Positions 1 to 9,008 of a stretch of 64,000 nt of DNA are shown in pieces. The stretch comes from Phaeobacter sp. QD34_24 (lineage in GTDB: Bacteria; Pseudomonadota; Alphaproteobacteria; Rhodobacterales; Rhodobacteraceae). Below the pieces are notes generated by a model. That model was not told where the DNA came from, did no database searches, and saw only the letters and a program-made list of their open reading frames with translations. Both the position numbers and the translations under genes were made by a program. The DNA is taken from positions 1 through 64,000 of the forward strand of contig NZ_JARCJD010000005.1 in NCBI RefSeq assembly GCF_028890115.1, written 5' to 3'. Each line of letters begins with the position of its first letter. Position 1 is the stretch's first letter.

Positions 1-117
1 TAGATCAGACATGTTACCGCTCGATTTTCGAACCGTGAATCACGCCGCTGGACGGAAATCAATGGGTCCTGACCCTACAGAAATGCGCAGAACAAGCGGA
101 TATGCGGCGATGAATAC

Positions 118-795
118 ATGGCGCCGCTTTATGATCCGAAGGTAGAAAAACCCTCTGATGCCAAGGCCTGCATCGATATCTTCGAATTCCCCAACATCCC
201 CTGCACCTATCCGGTCGTCTGGACCCGTGCCCGCGAGGCGGCACAGATCTGCGCCGCCGTCGGCAAGCGGATCTGCGACGCCCATGAATGGGAAGGCGCC
301 TGTGCCGGCGCGCTGGAGCCGCCGGACTATTTCTTTGGCCGTGGATCGGTCGCAGCGATGCGCAGCGCCCATAATGCCAAATACGGCGGCACAAAGAACT
401 GGGCCTATGGGGCGACCTATCAAAGCGGCATCTGCGCTGCCAACAGTACCAAAAGCGCCTCTTGCGGGGGCGGTGGCTTCAACAGCTGCGGGTCAAACAC
501 CTATCCCACCGGCGCCTTTCCGGGCTGTGTCAGCGCCCTTGGCGTCTACGATCAGCACGGCAACGCGGCCGAACATATGAACCTGCCGATGACCCCCCGC
601 GAGATGGCCAGCACCGGCAGCACCTCATTGGGTGTCACCGAAATGAAAGGCAGCTGGTTCATCTGGGACAAATACCGCGCCCACCCGGATTGGTGCCGCT
701 GGCGCGCGCCCTATTGGCATGGATCAAGGGTGATGAGCGCCAGCAGCCATGAGAACTACCACCTGGGATTCCGCTGCTGCAAATCACTGGAGTGA
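118..795 (+). CDS. SUMF1/FGE-like domain protein, N-terminus probably broken
   Basis: The product resembles the formylglycine-generating-enzyme (SUMF1/FGE-sulfatase) fold. It has a CIDIFEFPN segment near residue 18, a GKRICDAHEWEGACAG segment near residue 48, and ends with the family-typical HLGFRCCKS. The protein is cysteine rich. The only in-frame ATG is at 118 and has no visible ribosome binding site. The frame stays open and protein-like for 15 codons upstream (YRNAQNKRICGDEYM) before a TGA at 70, so the true start is probably further left. One missing C near 70-73 would join this to the frame reading MGPDP just before it. The gene converges with the unknown exported-protein gene at 872-1759. 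Substrate unknown; catalytic activity cannot be asserted. Confidence 0.65.
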   Translation: MAPLYDPKVEKPSDAKACIDIFEFPNIPCTYPVVWTRAREAAQICAAVGKRICDAHEWEGACAGALEPPDYFFGRGSVAAMRSAHNAKYGGTKNWAYGATYQSGICAANSTKSASCGGGGFNSCGSNTYPTGAFPGCVSALGVYDQHGNAAEHMNLPMTPREMASTGSTSLGVTEMKGSWFIWDKYRAHPDWCRWRAPYWHGSRVMSASSHENYHLGFRCCKSLE

Positions 796-871
796 TCCTG
801 CCACGGCTCTGAACGCCCCCCTGACCGCAGAAGCAGAGCCAGAACTCAGAAACCCGGGATCAGGGCCGAGA

Positions 872-1759
872 TCAGAACTGGGTGGCCAGCAGGCCTGTGG
901 CATCGGCGATCGGCCCTTCAGAGCTGACAATGCCCGCCAGCTCACGATCCGCCATGATCTCCGCCAGGCTGGTCGGCCGCCCATTCACAAAGGCGGTCTG
1001 GCTCACCAGGCGAACGCCATGGCTGTAATCGGCATATTCCGCCCCGTGAACCGTGCTGAGCGGCTGGATCGGGCGTCCGTTCTGCCGATGCCAGCCATAG
1101 ATGGCCACGCGCCCCGGTTTGCTGCGCAACCGATTGGTCAGCACAATGTCCTTCTTCTGGCCCGATGTCAGCGCGGCCAGGACCGACGGGCTTTGGGCGC
1201 GTTGCGCATCGATGATCTGATCGTGCCGCATCAGATAGTCGGTCGATTCCATCTGTGCTGTCGGCTTCATCGGACGCGGCGCAAGCCGGATCTGCGCGCG
1301 GTTATAGATCGCATCGACCATCTTTGGCGTCGGCAAAAGGAACCCCAGCTCGCTGGCGATCCGCGCCGCCGAAGCCAGGCCCATCGGCACCCGCACGAAA
1401 TCCCGGTTGTCGCCAACCGCAAGGTATTCCGGCATGACGCAGATGGTCACCAACATCCGCTCTCCATTGGCAAGCACCCCGGCAATATCGACCGGCACCA
1501 GCTTGCGCAGGAAGGGCGGCAGGTTTCCTGACAGCACCTGCTCCATCACCAGATCGTCGCGCTGCCTGCCCTGGAGGCCCTGCAGGGCCTGCATCACCTC
1601 ACTGCCACGCGGCGCCCTGCCCTGCCGTTTGGGCACCCCTTGGGTGAGCGGCGCCGGGCATTGCACGGCAGCGGCCCGACCGGCCTGGGGGAATGACGTG
1701 GAAACGGTAGCGGTTACAGCAAATGCCAGCGCCGAACGCAGGACTTTCCGACCAATCAT
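872..1759 (-). CDS. Exported protein of unknown function
   Basis: This 295-residue protein begins with a basic, then hydrophobic stretch ending in an AxA-like site (GRAAA near residue 30), consistent with a Sec signal peptide, so it probably acts in the periplasm. I do not recognise a family in the remainder. The middle (about 80-145) is mixed hydrophobic with a PTPKMVDAIYNRAQI segment, and the C-terminal third carries a GWHRQNGRPIQPLS segment and HGAEYADYSHGVRLV. The last is a plausible active-site-like patch, but that is only an impression. The gene faces the SUMF1-like gene tail to tail with a 76-base gap, so co-transcription is not implied. The ATG at 1759 gives a full signal peptide, which supports that start. 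Confidence 0.6.
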   Translation of the reverse strand: MIGRKVLRSALAFAVTATVSTSFPQAGRAAAVQCPAPLTQGVPKRQGRAPRGSEVMQALQGLQGRQRDDLVMEQVLSGNLPPFLRKLVPVDIAGVLANGERMLVTICVMPEYLAVGDNRDFVRVPMGLASAARIASELGFLLPTPKMVDAIYNRAQIRLAPRPMKPTAQMESTDYLMRHDQIIDAQRAQSPSVLAALTSGQKKDIVLTNRLRSKPGRVAIYGWHRQNGRPIQPLSTVHGAEYADYSHGVRLVSQTAFVNGRPTSLAEIMADRELAGIVSSEGPIADATGLLATQF

Positions 1760-2111
1760 GTGTTCTGCCCTTGTTACTTGTTATTCTGACTCAAACTGCC
1801 TCTGAGGTACTCGGCCTTGCTGAGTCTCATTGTGATCATCTTTCACAAGATCGCTTATTGCAGCAAGCCAAGCCGAACGGCTCGGCAGGAACCCGCTTCT
1901 TGGCCCTGAGACCAGACGACAGCGTCCCGCAGCTTGGCGGCCCCGGAGGGGACAGCACCAAAGACGACCCTTCACGATATGAGGGGGATCAGAGCTCAGA
2001 CAATGGGATGCGACAAAAGAGTCCAGCCCCAGAGGGAGGCATGTCCTGGAGTGGCGGCACCCGCTTCAAGCATCACCGGGATGGCGCAGGCAGCACCATC
2101 CCGATCAGTCG
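1760..2111. other. Intergenic stretch without recognisable gene
   Basis: About 350 bases lie between two leftward genes. Reading frames here have composition unlike the neighbouring coding sequence and no family-like segment. The right part lies downstream of the CBS gene and the left part should hold the promoter of the exported-protein gene. I see no clear terminator or RNA gene. Confidence 0.5.
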
Positions 2112-2633
2112 TCAGCCGACGATCAATTGCTTCATTTGCAGGGCTTCATGCTCCAGCTGGGTCAGCCGGAAGTTTACGACATCGCCAATCGTGATCATGC
2201 CCGTCAGCTTGCCATCCGCTGTCACCGGCATGTGGCGGAACCGGCCCGCCGTCATACGCTTGAGCACCGACAGGAGCGGATCCGCCGGGCTGCAGGTTTC
2301 GACCTTCCGGGTCATCACGTCCCGAACCAGCTGCGGCAGGGTGCGGCCCGGCGCATCGGCGAGCTTGCGAACGATATCGCGCTCGGACAGCACCCCGCAC
2401 AATGCCCCCGTTTCGTCGGTGGCCAGCAAGGCGCCGATACGCTTGTCCCGCAACAGCTCCACCGCTCGATGCAATGTCTCGTCAGGGCTGATCGAGAACA
2501 CCTCGTTGCCCTTCCCGTTCAGGATATCGGCCACGGTCGCCATCGCAGGCTGCAGGTTGGAAGAGGGCGTCTGGCTATGACCGCCTTTCTTGTCCTTATC
2601 CTTGCGCATCGGTGCCTGATAGGAGGTGGGCAT
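2112..2633 (-). CDS. CBS-domain protein
   Basis: The 173-residue protein carries a tandem pair of CBS motifs (a Bateman module): the first at about residues 33-92 (with GVLSERDIVRKLAD) and the second at about 103-162 (DVMTRKVETCSP, then GMITIGDVVNFRL). Such modules bind adenosyl nucleotides and act as energy or ion-strength sensors; as a stand-alone unit the partner is unknown. The first 30 residues are polar and lysine rich. The start at 2633 is supported by AAAGGAG eight bases upstream; a second possible start is residue 31 (MATVADIL). It is a single gene transcribed away from the Nqr module, and no link to it is shown. Confidence 0.85.
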   Translation of the reverse strand: MPTSYQAPMRKDKDKKGGHSQTPSSNLQPAMATVADILNGKGNEVFSISPDETLHRAVELLRDKRIGALLATDETGALCGVLSERDIVRKLADAPGRTLPQLVRDVMTRKVETCSPADPLLSVLKRMTAGRFRHMPVTADGKLTGMITIGDVVNFRLTQLEHEALQMKQLIVG

Positions 2634-2712
2634 GGGGCGGCTCCTTTAAGCTGCGGTTGTCATTCATGACAGCCTGCAGCATAACGCAGCGTCTAGTAAA
2701 GTGGAGATCGCA

Positions 2713-2898
2713 GTGCCCCTGATTACCCTGTCCCCGCTGATCGCCACGGTGATCTTCGTGCTGGCCTGCCTGTCCGGCTACCAATATCGGCGGGTTTGGA
2801 AAATGGAAGGGCCGCGCTGGCAGCTGTGGCTTTTCGGCCTGTTGGCCGCAGCCGGGCTGCTGGTTCTTGGATTTGTTCCGCTGTCGACGGGAGGTTAG
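2713..2898 (+). CDS. Small two-helix membrane protein
   Basis: This 61-residue hydrophobic protein has two predicted membrane helices (about residues 3-20 and 38-56), separated by a short charged loop with QYRRVWKMEGPRW. I prefer the GTG at 2713 because TGGAG sits about seven bases upstream of it; an upstream GTG at 2701 in the same frame would add four residues. Its last four bases overlap the end of the convergent nqrM gene. Function unknown. Its position beside nqrM and apbE suggests, but does not prove, a connection with Nqr assembly. Confidence 0.55.
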   Translation: MPLITLSPLIATVIFVLACLSGYQYRRVWKMEGPRWQLWLFGLLAAAGLLVLGFVPLSTGG

Positions 2899-3140
2899 GC
2901 GCTTTTTTCCATGCGCTGCGCCTGTTCCATGATCTGACGCTTGCGCGGACATTGCAGCCGGTCGCGCAGCGGGCTGTCGGGGTCGATATCCTTGCTGCAG
3001 ACAAGGCATTTGTCGGCACCGCTGATCGCATTCAAGCCGCCACAGCTTCCCTTGATCGTCTTGTTCATCAGGATCACGCCAAGGGCCATGCCCAGCATGA
3101 TCAGCAGCAACAATCCAAACGTGAAGAGGAACGTGGTCAT
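2895..3140 (-). CDS. nqrM: Na+-NQR maturation protein NqrM
   Basis: This 81-residue protein has one N-terminal membrane helix (about residues 5-25) followed by a cysteine-rich cytoplasmic tail: GSCGGL at C33, the pair C45-x2-C48, and C64. This matches NqrM (the former DUF539 family), which is needed to install the iron centre held by NqrD and NqrE cysteines in the membrane. It lies 21 bases downstream of apbE on the same strand, so the two Nqr maturation factors form a small operon divergent from the structural genes. Length and cysteine layout agree with the family, so the call is firm. Confidence 0.93.
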   Translation of the reverse strand: MTTFLFTFGLLLLIMLGMALGVILMNKTIKGSCGGLNAISGADKCLVCSKDIDPDSPLRDRLQCPRKRQIMEQAQRMEKSA

Positions 3141-3161
3141 GGCGGCTTGCTCCGTCAGAAC

Positions 3162-4190
3162 TTAGCTTGTCAGCGCGGTGAAGCGACCGCTTGCGGCGGT
3201 CTTGAACCGCAGGTCGGAGGCATCTTCGTCCCGGTCCACGAAGAGAACCGCGAGGTCGTGCTCCTCGGCAATTTCAAGGCCCCGTTCACGGCCCAGGATC
3301 AACAGGGCCGTGGCCCAGGCATCCGCCAGCATGGCATTCTCCGCCAGCACCGTCGCCGAGGCAGTCTTGTGGGTGATCGGGCGACCCGTGGCGGGGTCGA
3401 TCAGGTGCGAATAGCGCTGCCCGTCCTTTTCGAAGTAGTTGCGGTAGTCGCCCGACGAGGCAACACCAAGACCGGACACACCGATCAGCTCCAGCACACC
3501 ACCCGACAGGGCCGCGGGCTTTTCGATGCCGATCTGCCAGGGCAGGCCGTCCGCGTTCTTGCCCGAGGCATAAAGATCGCCGCCGATTTCAACCATGTAG
3601 TTGCTCAGGCCGAGGGATTCGAGCGCGCGGCCAACCGCATCTGCGCCATAGCCCTTGCCGATGGCCGACAGGTATACCTGCGTATCGGACTGTTTCTTCT
3701 GCAGGCTCGATGCGCCCACATTCAGCGTCGCCGCATGGCCCGAACGCGCCTTGGCCTCTGCGATTTCTGCATCGCCCGGCATGCCGACACCCGTGTTGGC
3801 ACCAAAGCCCCAGAGCTCGATCAGCGGCCCCATGGTGGTGTCGAAACGGCCTTCACTTGCGATGTGAACCGATTCGGCGGCCTGCATCACCTTGGCCAGA
3901 TCAGCCGAGACCGAAACCGCCTCGGTGCCGGTATTTGCATTGAAGCGGGAAATCTCAGACGTGGCGTCCCAGTTCGACATCTGCCGATTCACCAGCGCCA
4001 GGGCCGATTCGATCTGCTGTTTCGCCTCTGCTTCGCTGACCGAGTTGGTCGCGTCGACAGCCACCACATTATATGTAGTCCCCATCGTCAAGCCTGTGAT
4101 TTTTATAATGTTTTCACCAGGCTTACAGGCGGCAAGCGCCATCGACATCAGGATGAAAGAACGGCGGGACAACGCGGTCAGATCAGACAA
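3162..4190 (-). CDS. apbE: FAD:protein FMN transferase ApbE
   Basis: The 342-residue enzyme transfers FMN from FAD to a threonine hydroxyl of target proteins, here expected to be NqrB and NqrC. Family marks include TGLTMGTTYNV near residue 33, the GGDLYASG loop, and the C-terminal HLIDPATGRPI nucleotide-binding motif. The N-terminus reads SRRSFILMSMALAAC: a twin-arginine-like motif followed by a lipobox ending in Cys 22, so it is likely an exported lipoprotein facing the periplasm. The start is a TTG at 4190, preceded by GGGAG about seven bases upstream. It is first in the apbE-nqrM operon and divergent from nqrA. Confidence 0.93.
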   Translation of the reverse strand: MSDLTALSRRSFILMSMALAACKPGENIIKITGLTMGTTYNVVAVDATNSVSEAEAKQQIESALALVNRQMSNWDATSEISRFNANTGTEAVSVSADLAKVMQAAESVHIASEGRFDTTMGPLIELWGFGANTGVGMPGDAEIAEAKARSGHAATLNVGASSLQKKQSDTQVYLSAIGKGYGADAVGRALESLGLSNYMVEIGGDLYASGKNADGLPWQIGIEKPAALSGGVLELIGVSGLGVASSGDYRNYFEKDGQRYSHLIDPATGRPITHKTASATVLAENAMLADAWATALLILGRERGLEIAEEHDLAVLFVDRDEDASDLRFKTAASGRFTALTS

Positions 4191-4377
4191 GGAGACACTC
4201 CCTTTTGGGTCGAGGCGGCCAAGGCGGTTTATCGGGACAGCTTTTCAACGAGTTTGCTGGGCAGTTCAACAGATAAAAGGCCGCGAAAGATAAAGTTTCC
4301 CAGGAGCCATATTTCCACTTTCACCCAAGGCCTGCTTGTCGCATAAGCCAAGAAATTTTCGGCAGAGGTGAAGAACG
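4191..4377. promoter_or_regulatory. Divergent apbE / nqrA intergenic region
   Basis: The 187 bases separate the leftward apbE-nqrM genes from the rightward nqrABCDEF operon and must hold both promoters. The centre is comparatively A/T rich. I could not pick a convincing -35/-10 pair for either direction or a clear operator. Confidence 0.5.
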
Positions 4378-5721
4378 TTGCAGCGTTTCCCGCTAAGAAA
4401 AGGTTTGGATGTCCCCATCTCGGGCGCACCAAGATCAGAAATCGAAGTTGCTCCGAAATCGCAGACCTGTGGCATTCTGGGCGACGACTATATCGGCCTG
4501 AAACCGCGCGTCCTGGTTGCTGAAGGCGATGTGGTGGGGGCCGGTACTCCAGTGCTGATCGACAAGAACTTGCCGCAGGTGCAGATCGTCTCGCCCGTCG
4601 CCGGGCGGGTCAAGGCCATCAACCGTGGCGCCCGCCGCAAGCTGGTCAGCATCGAGATCGACGTCGATGACAGCGCCGCCGCGCCCGTAGATTTTTCGGC
4701 GGTGGGCGATGCCACAACCCCCGAAGGCCTGGCCGAGCGGCTCTGCGCTGCCGGGCTGTGGACCTCCTTCCGCACCCGCCCCTATTCAAAGGTACCCGAT
4801 CCTGCCACCCGGCCTGCGGCGATTTTTGTCACCGCGATGGACACCGAGCCACTGGCCGCCGATCCGGCCCTGATCATCGCCGAAGACGCCGAGGCCTTTA
4901 CCGCTGGTCTGGCTGCTGTGGCCTCGCTCTCGCAGGGCAAGACCTATCTCTGCCAGGGCGACGGCGCTAACATTCCGGGCGCCGACCTGCCCGGTGTCGA
5001 GGCGGCTGCCTTCTCCGGGCCCCATCCCGCCGGCCTCGCTGGCACCCATATCCATTTCCTTCAGCCCCTCAAGGCCGACACGCCGGTCTGGACCATCGGC
5101 TATCAGGACGTGATCGTGATCGGTCGCCTGCTTCTGACCGGAAAACTCGACGCCTCCTGCATCATTTCGCTGGCCGGTCCGGTCTGCGCGGATCCGCGCA
5201 TGGTGCGCACCATTGCAGGTGCGTCGATGGCCGATGTTGCCCGGAATGATCTGCCGACCGATCTGCCGGTGCGGATGATCTCTGGTTCCGTGCTGAGCGG
5301 GCGCGCCGGTGAAGGCGAAAGCGGCTATCTGGGTCGCTACGCGCGCCAGATCACCCTGATCGAGGAAGACCGCAAGCAGATCCCGATGGGCTGGATCCGC
5401 CCGATGTTTGCCAAATACGCGGTTCAGCCGGTGCTGGGCTCGGCCTTGGCACGGCGCAAGTTCCCGCTGACGAGCAACCTCAATGGCGGGCGCCGGGCCA
5501 TGGTGCCGATCGGCACCTTCGAAGCCCTGATGCCGCAGGATTTCCTCCCCACGCAGCTGCTGCGCGCGCTGCTGGTGAAGGATACCGATCAGGCCCAGCT
5601 GCTGGGTGCGCTGGAGTTGGACGAAGAGGATCTTGGCCTGGTCGGGTTCGCCTGTCCGGCCAAGTATGAATACGGGCTGGCCTTGCGCGACTGCCTGACC
5701 AAGATCGAGAAAGAGGGGTAA
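4378..5721 (+). CDS. nqrA: Na+-translocating NADH:quinone reductase subunit A
   Basis: NqrA is the cytoplasm-facing subunit of the six-subunit Na+-pumping NADH:ubiquinone oxidoreductase and contributes to quinone interaction. The 447-residue product starts with the family hallmark FPLRKGLDVPISGAP and has the biotinyl-lipoyl-like region (PRVLVAEGDVVGAGTPVL, about residues 42-58) followed by VSPVAGRVKAINRGARRK. The C-terminus matches the family length. The start is a TTG at 4378 with AGAGGTG about ten bases upstream; no ATG precedes the conserved N-terminus. It opens the operon and is followed three bases later by nqrB. Confidence 0.96.
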   Translation: MQRFPLRKGLDVPISGAPRSEIEVAPKSQTCGILGDDYIGLKPRVLVAEGDVVGAGTPVLIDKNLPQVQIVSPVAGRVKAINRGARRKLVSIEIDVDDSAAAPVDFSAVGDATTPEGLAERLCAAGLWTSFRTRPYSKVPDPATRPAAIFVTAMDTEPLAADPALIIAEDAEAFTAGLAAVASLSQGKTYLCQGDGANIPGADLPGVEAAAFSGPHPAGLAGTHIHFLQPLKADTPVWTIGYQDVIVIGRLLLTGKLDASCIISLAGPVCADPRMVRTIAGASMADVARNDLPTDLPVRMISGSVLSGRAGEGESGYLGRYARQITLIEEDRKQIPMGWIRPMFAKYAVQPVLGSALARRKFPLTSNLNGGRRAMVPIGTFEALMPQDFLPTQLLRALLVKDTDQAQLLGALELDEEDLGLVGFACPAKYEYGLALRDCLTKIEKEG

Positions 5722-5724
5722 ACA

Positions 5725-6924
5725 GTGGGCCTGCGTAATTTCTTCGATCGGATCGAGCCGCACTTTGAGAAGGGCGGCAAGTACGAAAAGTACTTCCCCA
5801 TCTACGAGATGGTGGAGAGCTTCCTTTACACCCCCAAGACGGTGACCACGGTCGCGCCGCATGCACGGTCCTACGTGGATATGAAGCGGATCATGACCTA
5901 TGTGGTGATCGCCACGATCCCCTGTATCCTGATGGGGCTTTATAACACCGGCTACCAGACCAACCTGGCGATTGCCGAATTTGGTGCCTCGGGCTGGCGC
6001 GCCGCCATCATCGACATGCTGGGCATCGGCTTCAATGCCGCCAACCCGCTGGCCAATATGGCGCATGGGTTGCTCTACTTCCTGCCGATCTACATCGTGA
6101 CCCTGGTTGCGGGCGGCATCTTCGAGGTGATCTTTGCCACCGTGCGCAAGCATGAGGTCAACGAAGGCTTCCTGGTCTCCTCGATGCTATATGCGCTGAT
6201 CGTGCCCGCCACGACACCGCTGTGGCAGGTGGCGCTTGGCATCATCTTCGGCGTGGTGATCGGCAAGGAAGTCTTTGGCGGCACCGGCAAGAACTTTCTC
6301 AATCCGGCCCTGACCGGGCGCGCGTTCCTCTATTTCGCCTACCCCGCACAGCTGTCGGGCGACAGTGTCTGGGTGCCTGTGGACGGCTTTACCGGCGCCA
6401 CCGCGCTGGCGGTATCGGCCTCGCAAGGCTTCCAGGCCCTTGCCGCCAACGGCATGAGCTGGTGGGACAGCTTCTATGGCTTCATCCCCGGATCCTTTGG
6501 CGAGACCTCGACCCTGGCCTGCCTGATCGGCCTGGTCTTCCTGCTGGCAACCAAGATCGCCAACTATCGCATGGTGGTGGGCTGTCTTGCCGGCATGATC
6601 GGCTTCTCGCTGCTGCTGAACTGGATCGGCTCCGACAGTAACCCGATGTTCGCCATGCCCTGGTACTGGCACCTTGTGCTGGGTGGCTATGCCTTCGGGC
6701 TTGTCTTCATGGTGACCGAGCCCGTCTCGGGCGCGCATACGAATGTAGGGCGCTATATCTACGGCGCGCTGATCGGCTTCATGGTGGTGATGATCCGGGT
6801 GATCAACCCGGCCTTCCCCGAAGGCATGATGCTCGCGATCTTGTTCGGAAACGTCTTTGCGCCGCTGATCGACTACTTCGTCGTCCAGGCCAACATCAAA
6901 CGTAGGGCCAAACGTCATGGCTGA
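5725..6924 (+). CDS. nqrB: Na+-NQR subunit B, flavin-carrying membrane subunit
   Basis: NqrB is the largest membrane subunit, carrying covalent FMN and the Na+ path. The 399-residue protein has a soluble N-terminal segment (RIEPHFEKGGKYEKYFPIYE) and multiple membrane helices. The flavinylation motif DGFTGAT places the FMN-bearing threonine at residue 226 (codon 6400-6402), the expected target of ApbE. GTG start at 5725. The end overlaps the nqrC start by eight bases, indicating translational coupling. Confidence 0.96.
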   Translation: MGLRNFFDRIEPHFEKGGKYEKYFPIYEMVESFLYTPKTVTTVAPHARSYVDMKRIMTYVVIATIPCILMGLYNTGYQTNLAIAEFGASGWRAAIIDMLGIGFNAANPLANMAHGLLYFLPIYIVTLVAGGIFEVIFATVRKHEVNEGFLVSSMLYALIVPATTPLWQVALGIIFGVVIGKEVFGGTGKNFLNPALTGRAFLYFAYPAQLSGDSVWVPVDGFTGATALAVSASQGFQALAANGMSWWDSFYGFIPGSFGETSTLACLIGLVFLLATKIANYRMVVGCLAGMIGFSLLLNWIGSDSNPMFAMPWYWHLVLGGYAFGLVFMVTEPVSGAHTNVGRYIYGALIGFMVVMIRVINPAFPEGMMLAILFGNVFAPLIDYFVVQANIKRRAKRHG

Positions 6925-7735
6925 GGAAAACAACACTCCGACCCCGCCGCAAGGCTTCATCCGCCGCTTCCTGGCGCTGCCGACGGACTCGGTGCCCAAG
7001 ACGATCTTCGTTGCGGTATCGGTTTGCCTGGTGGCCTCGATCGTGGTCTCCGCCGCTGCGGTGGCGCTGCGCCCGATGCAGGCCGTCAACGCGCTGAAGG
7101 ACAAGCAGATCAACATCCTGCAGGTGGCGGGCATCTATGATCCGAGCCAGGATGTGGTCGAGGCCTTCGGCGCCTTCGAGGCACAGGTTCTGGAACTGGA
7201 AAGCGGTGCCTTCACCGACGCCTTCGATCCTGCCAGCTTTGACGATCGCGCTGCTGCCGACGATCCGGCAACCTCGGTTGCGCTGAGCGACGACCCGGCC
7301 GGCATTGGCCGCCAGGCGCGGTTTGTCACCGTCTACCTGCTGCGCGACGAGGCAGGCGCGATCGACAAGGTGATCCTGCCGCTGCACGGCTATGGCCTGT
7401 GGTCGACGCTGTACGGCTTTATCGCGCTGGAAGAGAACGGCAACGACATCTTCGGCCTGCAGTTCTACGAGCACGCGGAAACACCGGGCCTGGGCGCCGA
7501 GGTGGACAATCCCCGCTGGAAGGCGCTGTGGAAGGGCAAGAAACTGGCCGATGACAGCGGCGCATTGCAGATCAGCGTCAGCAAGACAGCACCTGCCGCC
7601 GGGGCCGAATACCATATCGATGCGCTGGCCGGGGCGACGCTGACCACCGGCGGTGTCCATAACCTGGTGAATTTCTGGATGGGCGAGAGCGGCTACAAGC
7701 CGTTCCTCGAGAACCTCAAGGCGGGGAACCTGTAA
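6917..7735 (+). CDS. nqrC: Na+-NQR subunit C
   Basis: NqrC has one N-terminal membrane anchor (about residues 27-49) and a periplasmic FMN-binding domain. The flavinylation motif DALAGATLT lies at residues 235-243, making Thr 241 the predicted covalent FMN site; the usual motif has Ser in place of the second Ala, a tolerated variant. The 272-residue length fits the family. A segment rich in Asp and Ala (about 95-130) is more acidic than usual, which may reflect a marine lifestyle. Its stop overlaps the nqrD start by one base (TAATG). Confidence 0.95.
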   Translation: MAEENNTPTPPQGFIRRFLALPTDSVPKTIFVAVSVCLVASIVVSAAAVALRPMQAVNALKDKQINILQVAGIYDPSQDVVEAFGAFEAQVLELESGAFTDAFDPASFDDRAAADDPATSVALSDDPAGIGRQARFVTVYLLRDEAGAIDKVILPLHGYGLWSTLYGFIALEENGNDIFGLQFYEHAETPGLGAEVDNPRWKALWKGKKLADDSGALQISVSKTAPAAGAEYHIDALAGATLTTGGVHNLVNFWMGESGYKPFLENLKAGNL

Positions 7736-8388
7736 TGGCACATAAACGCAGAGACATGCTGATCGACCCGCTGGTCGACAACAACCCGATCACCCTGCAG
7801 GTGCTGGGCATCTGTTCGGCCCTGGCGGTGACCTCGTCGCTGCAGGTGGCCTTTGTGATGGCGATCGCGGTGACGCTGGTGACGGCGTTTTCGTCGATGT
7901 TCATCTCGATGATCCGCAACCAGATCCCCGGCTCGATCCGGATCATCGTGCAGATGGTCATCATCGCCTCGCTGGTGATCCTGGTGGACCAGATGCTGAA
8001 GGCCTTCGCCTTTGAGATTTCCAAGACGCTCTCTGTTTTTGTCGGCCTGATCATCACCAACTGTATCGTGATGGGCCGGGCCGAGGCCTTTGCCATGAAG
8101 AACCCGCCGATCGACAGTTTCATCGATGGCATCGGCAACGGGCTGGGCTATGGGCTGATCCTGATGCTGGTCGGCGTGATCCGCGAGCTGTTCGGCTCCG
8201 GCAGCCTGTTCGGCATCACCATCCTGGAAACAGTCAATAACGGCGGCTGGTATGTGCCCAATGGCCTGCTGCTGCTGCCGCCTTCGGCCTTCTTCATCAT
8301 CGGCCTGATCATCTGGGCGTTCCGCACATGGAAATCCGAACAGGTCGAAGCCCGCGAATATAAAATCCAGTCGGTTGAGGCACACTGA
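7735..8388 (+). CDS. nqrD: Na+-NQR subunit D
   Basis: The product is a 217-residue integral membrane subunit with about six helices. It carries the two conserved cysteines of the family: Cys 27 in [11 protein letters not shown] and the later one in [15 protein letters not shown]. Together with NqrE these ligate the intramembrane iron or iron-sulfur centre installed with the help of NqrM. The inverted-repeat relationship with NqrE is evident from the TNC/VNC helices. Its stop codon overlaps the nqrE ATG by one base. Confidence 0.95.
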   Translation: MAHKRRDMLIDPLVDNNPITLQVLGICSALAVTSSLQVAFVMAIAVTLVTAFSSMFISMIRNQIPGSIRIIVQMVIIASLVILVDQMLKAFAFEISKTLSVFVGLIITNCIVMGRAEAFAMKNPPIDSFIDGIGNGLGYGLILMLVGVIRELFGSGSLFGITILETVNNGGWYVPNGLLLLPPSAFFIIGLIIWAFRTWKSEQVEAREYKIQSVEAH

Positions 8389-8996
8389 TGGAAGATCTCA
8401 TCTCCCTCGCAGTCAAGGCGATCTTTGTTGAAAACCTTGCCCTGTCGTTCTTTCTCGGCATGTGTACCTTCATCGCCGTTTCCAAGAAGATCTCGACCGC
8501 CATTGGTCTGGGCATCTCGGTGATGATCGTCCAATCCATCACCGTGCCCGCCAACAACCTGATCCTGACCTACCTGCTGGCCCCCGGCGCGCTGGCCTGG
8601 GCCGGGTTTCCCGAGATCGATCTCACCTTCCTTGGCCTGATCTCCTATATCGGCGTGATCGCGGCCCTGGTGCAGATCCTCGAGATGGTGCTCGATAAGT
8701 ACTTCCCGCCGCTTTACAACGCCCTGGGCGTGTTCCTGCCGCTGATCACGGTGAACTGCGCCATCCTTGGCGGTTCGCTGTTCATGGTCGAACGCGGCTA
8801 CGATTTCTCGGAATCGCTGACCTATGGCGTCTCCTCCGGTTTCGGCTGGGCGCTGGCGATTACCGCCATGGCCGGTGTGCGTGAAAAGCTGAAGTATTCC
8901 GACATTCCCGATGGCCTGCAGGGCCTGGGGATCACCTTTATCACCGCAGGATTGATGGCGATGGCCTTCATGTCCTTCTCTGGCGTGAAACTGTAA
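8388..8996 (+). CDS. nqrE: Na+-NQR subunit E
   Basis: NqrE is the membrane partner of NqrD. The 202-residue protein keeps both family cysteines, Cys 26 in [14 protein letters not shown] and the later one in [16 protein letters not shown], which complete the intramembrane iron site with the NqrD pair. Helix pattern and length are normal. A gap of 12 bases containing AAAGGA leads to nqrF, so the two are translated from separate but closely spaced ribosome sites. Confidence 0.95.
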   Translation: MEDLISLAVKAIFVENLALSFFLGMCTFIAVSKKISTAIGLGISVMIVQSITVPANNLILTYLLAPGALAWAGFPEIDLTFLGLISYIGVIAALVQILEMVLDKYFPPLYNALGVFLPLITVNCAILGGSLFMVERGYDFSESLTYGVSSGFGWALAITAMAGVREKLKYSDIPDGLQGLGITFITAGLMAMAFMSFSGVKL

Positions 8997-9008
8997 AGGA
9001 TCAACGCA

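Noticed and set aside
2796-4346. 516-codon plus-strand frame over nqrM and apbE
   Set aside because: Antisense to apbE and nqrM, whose motifs are clear.
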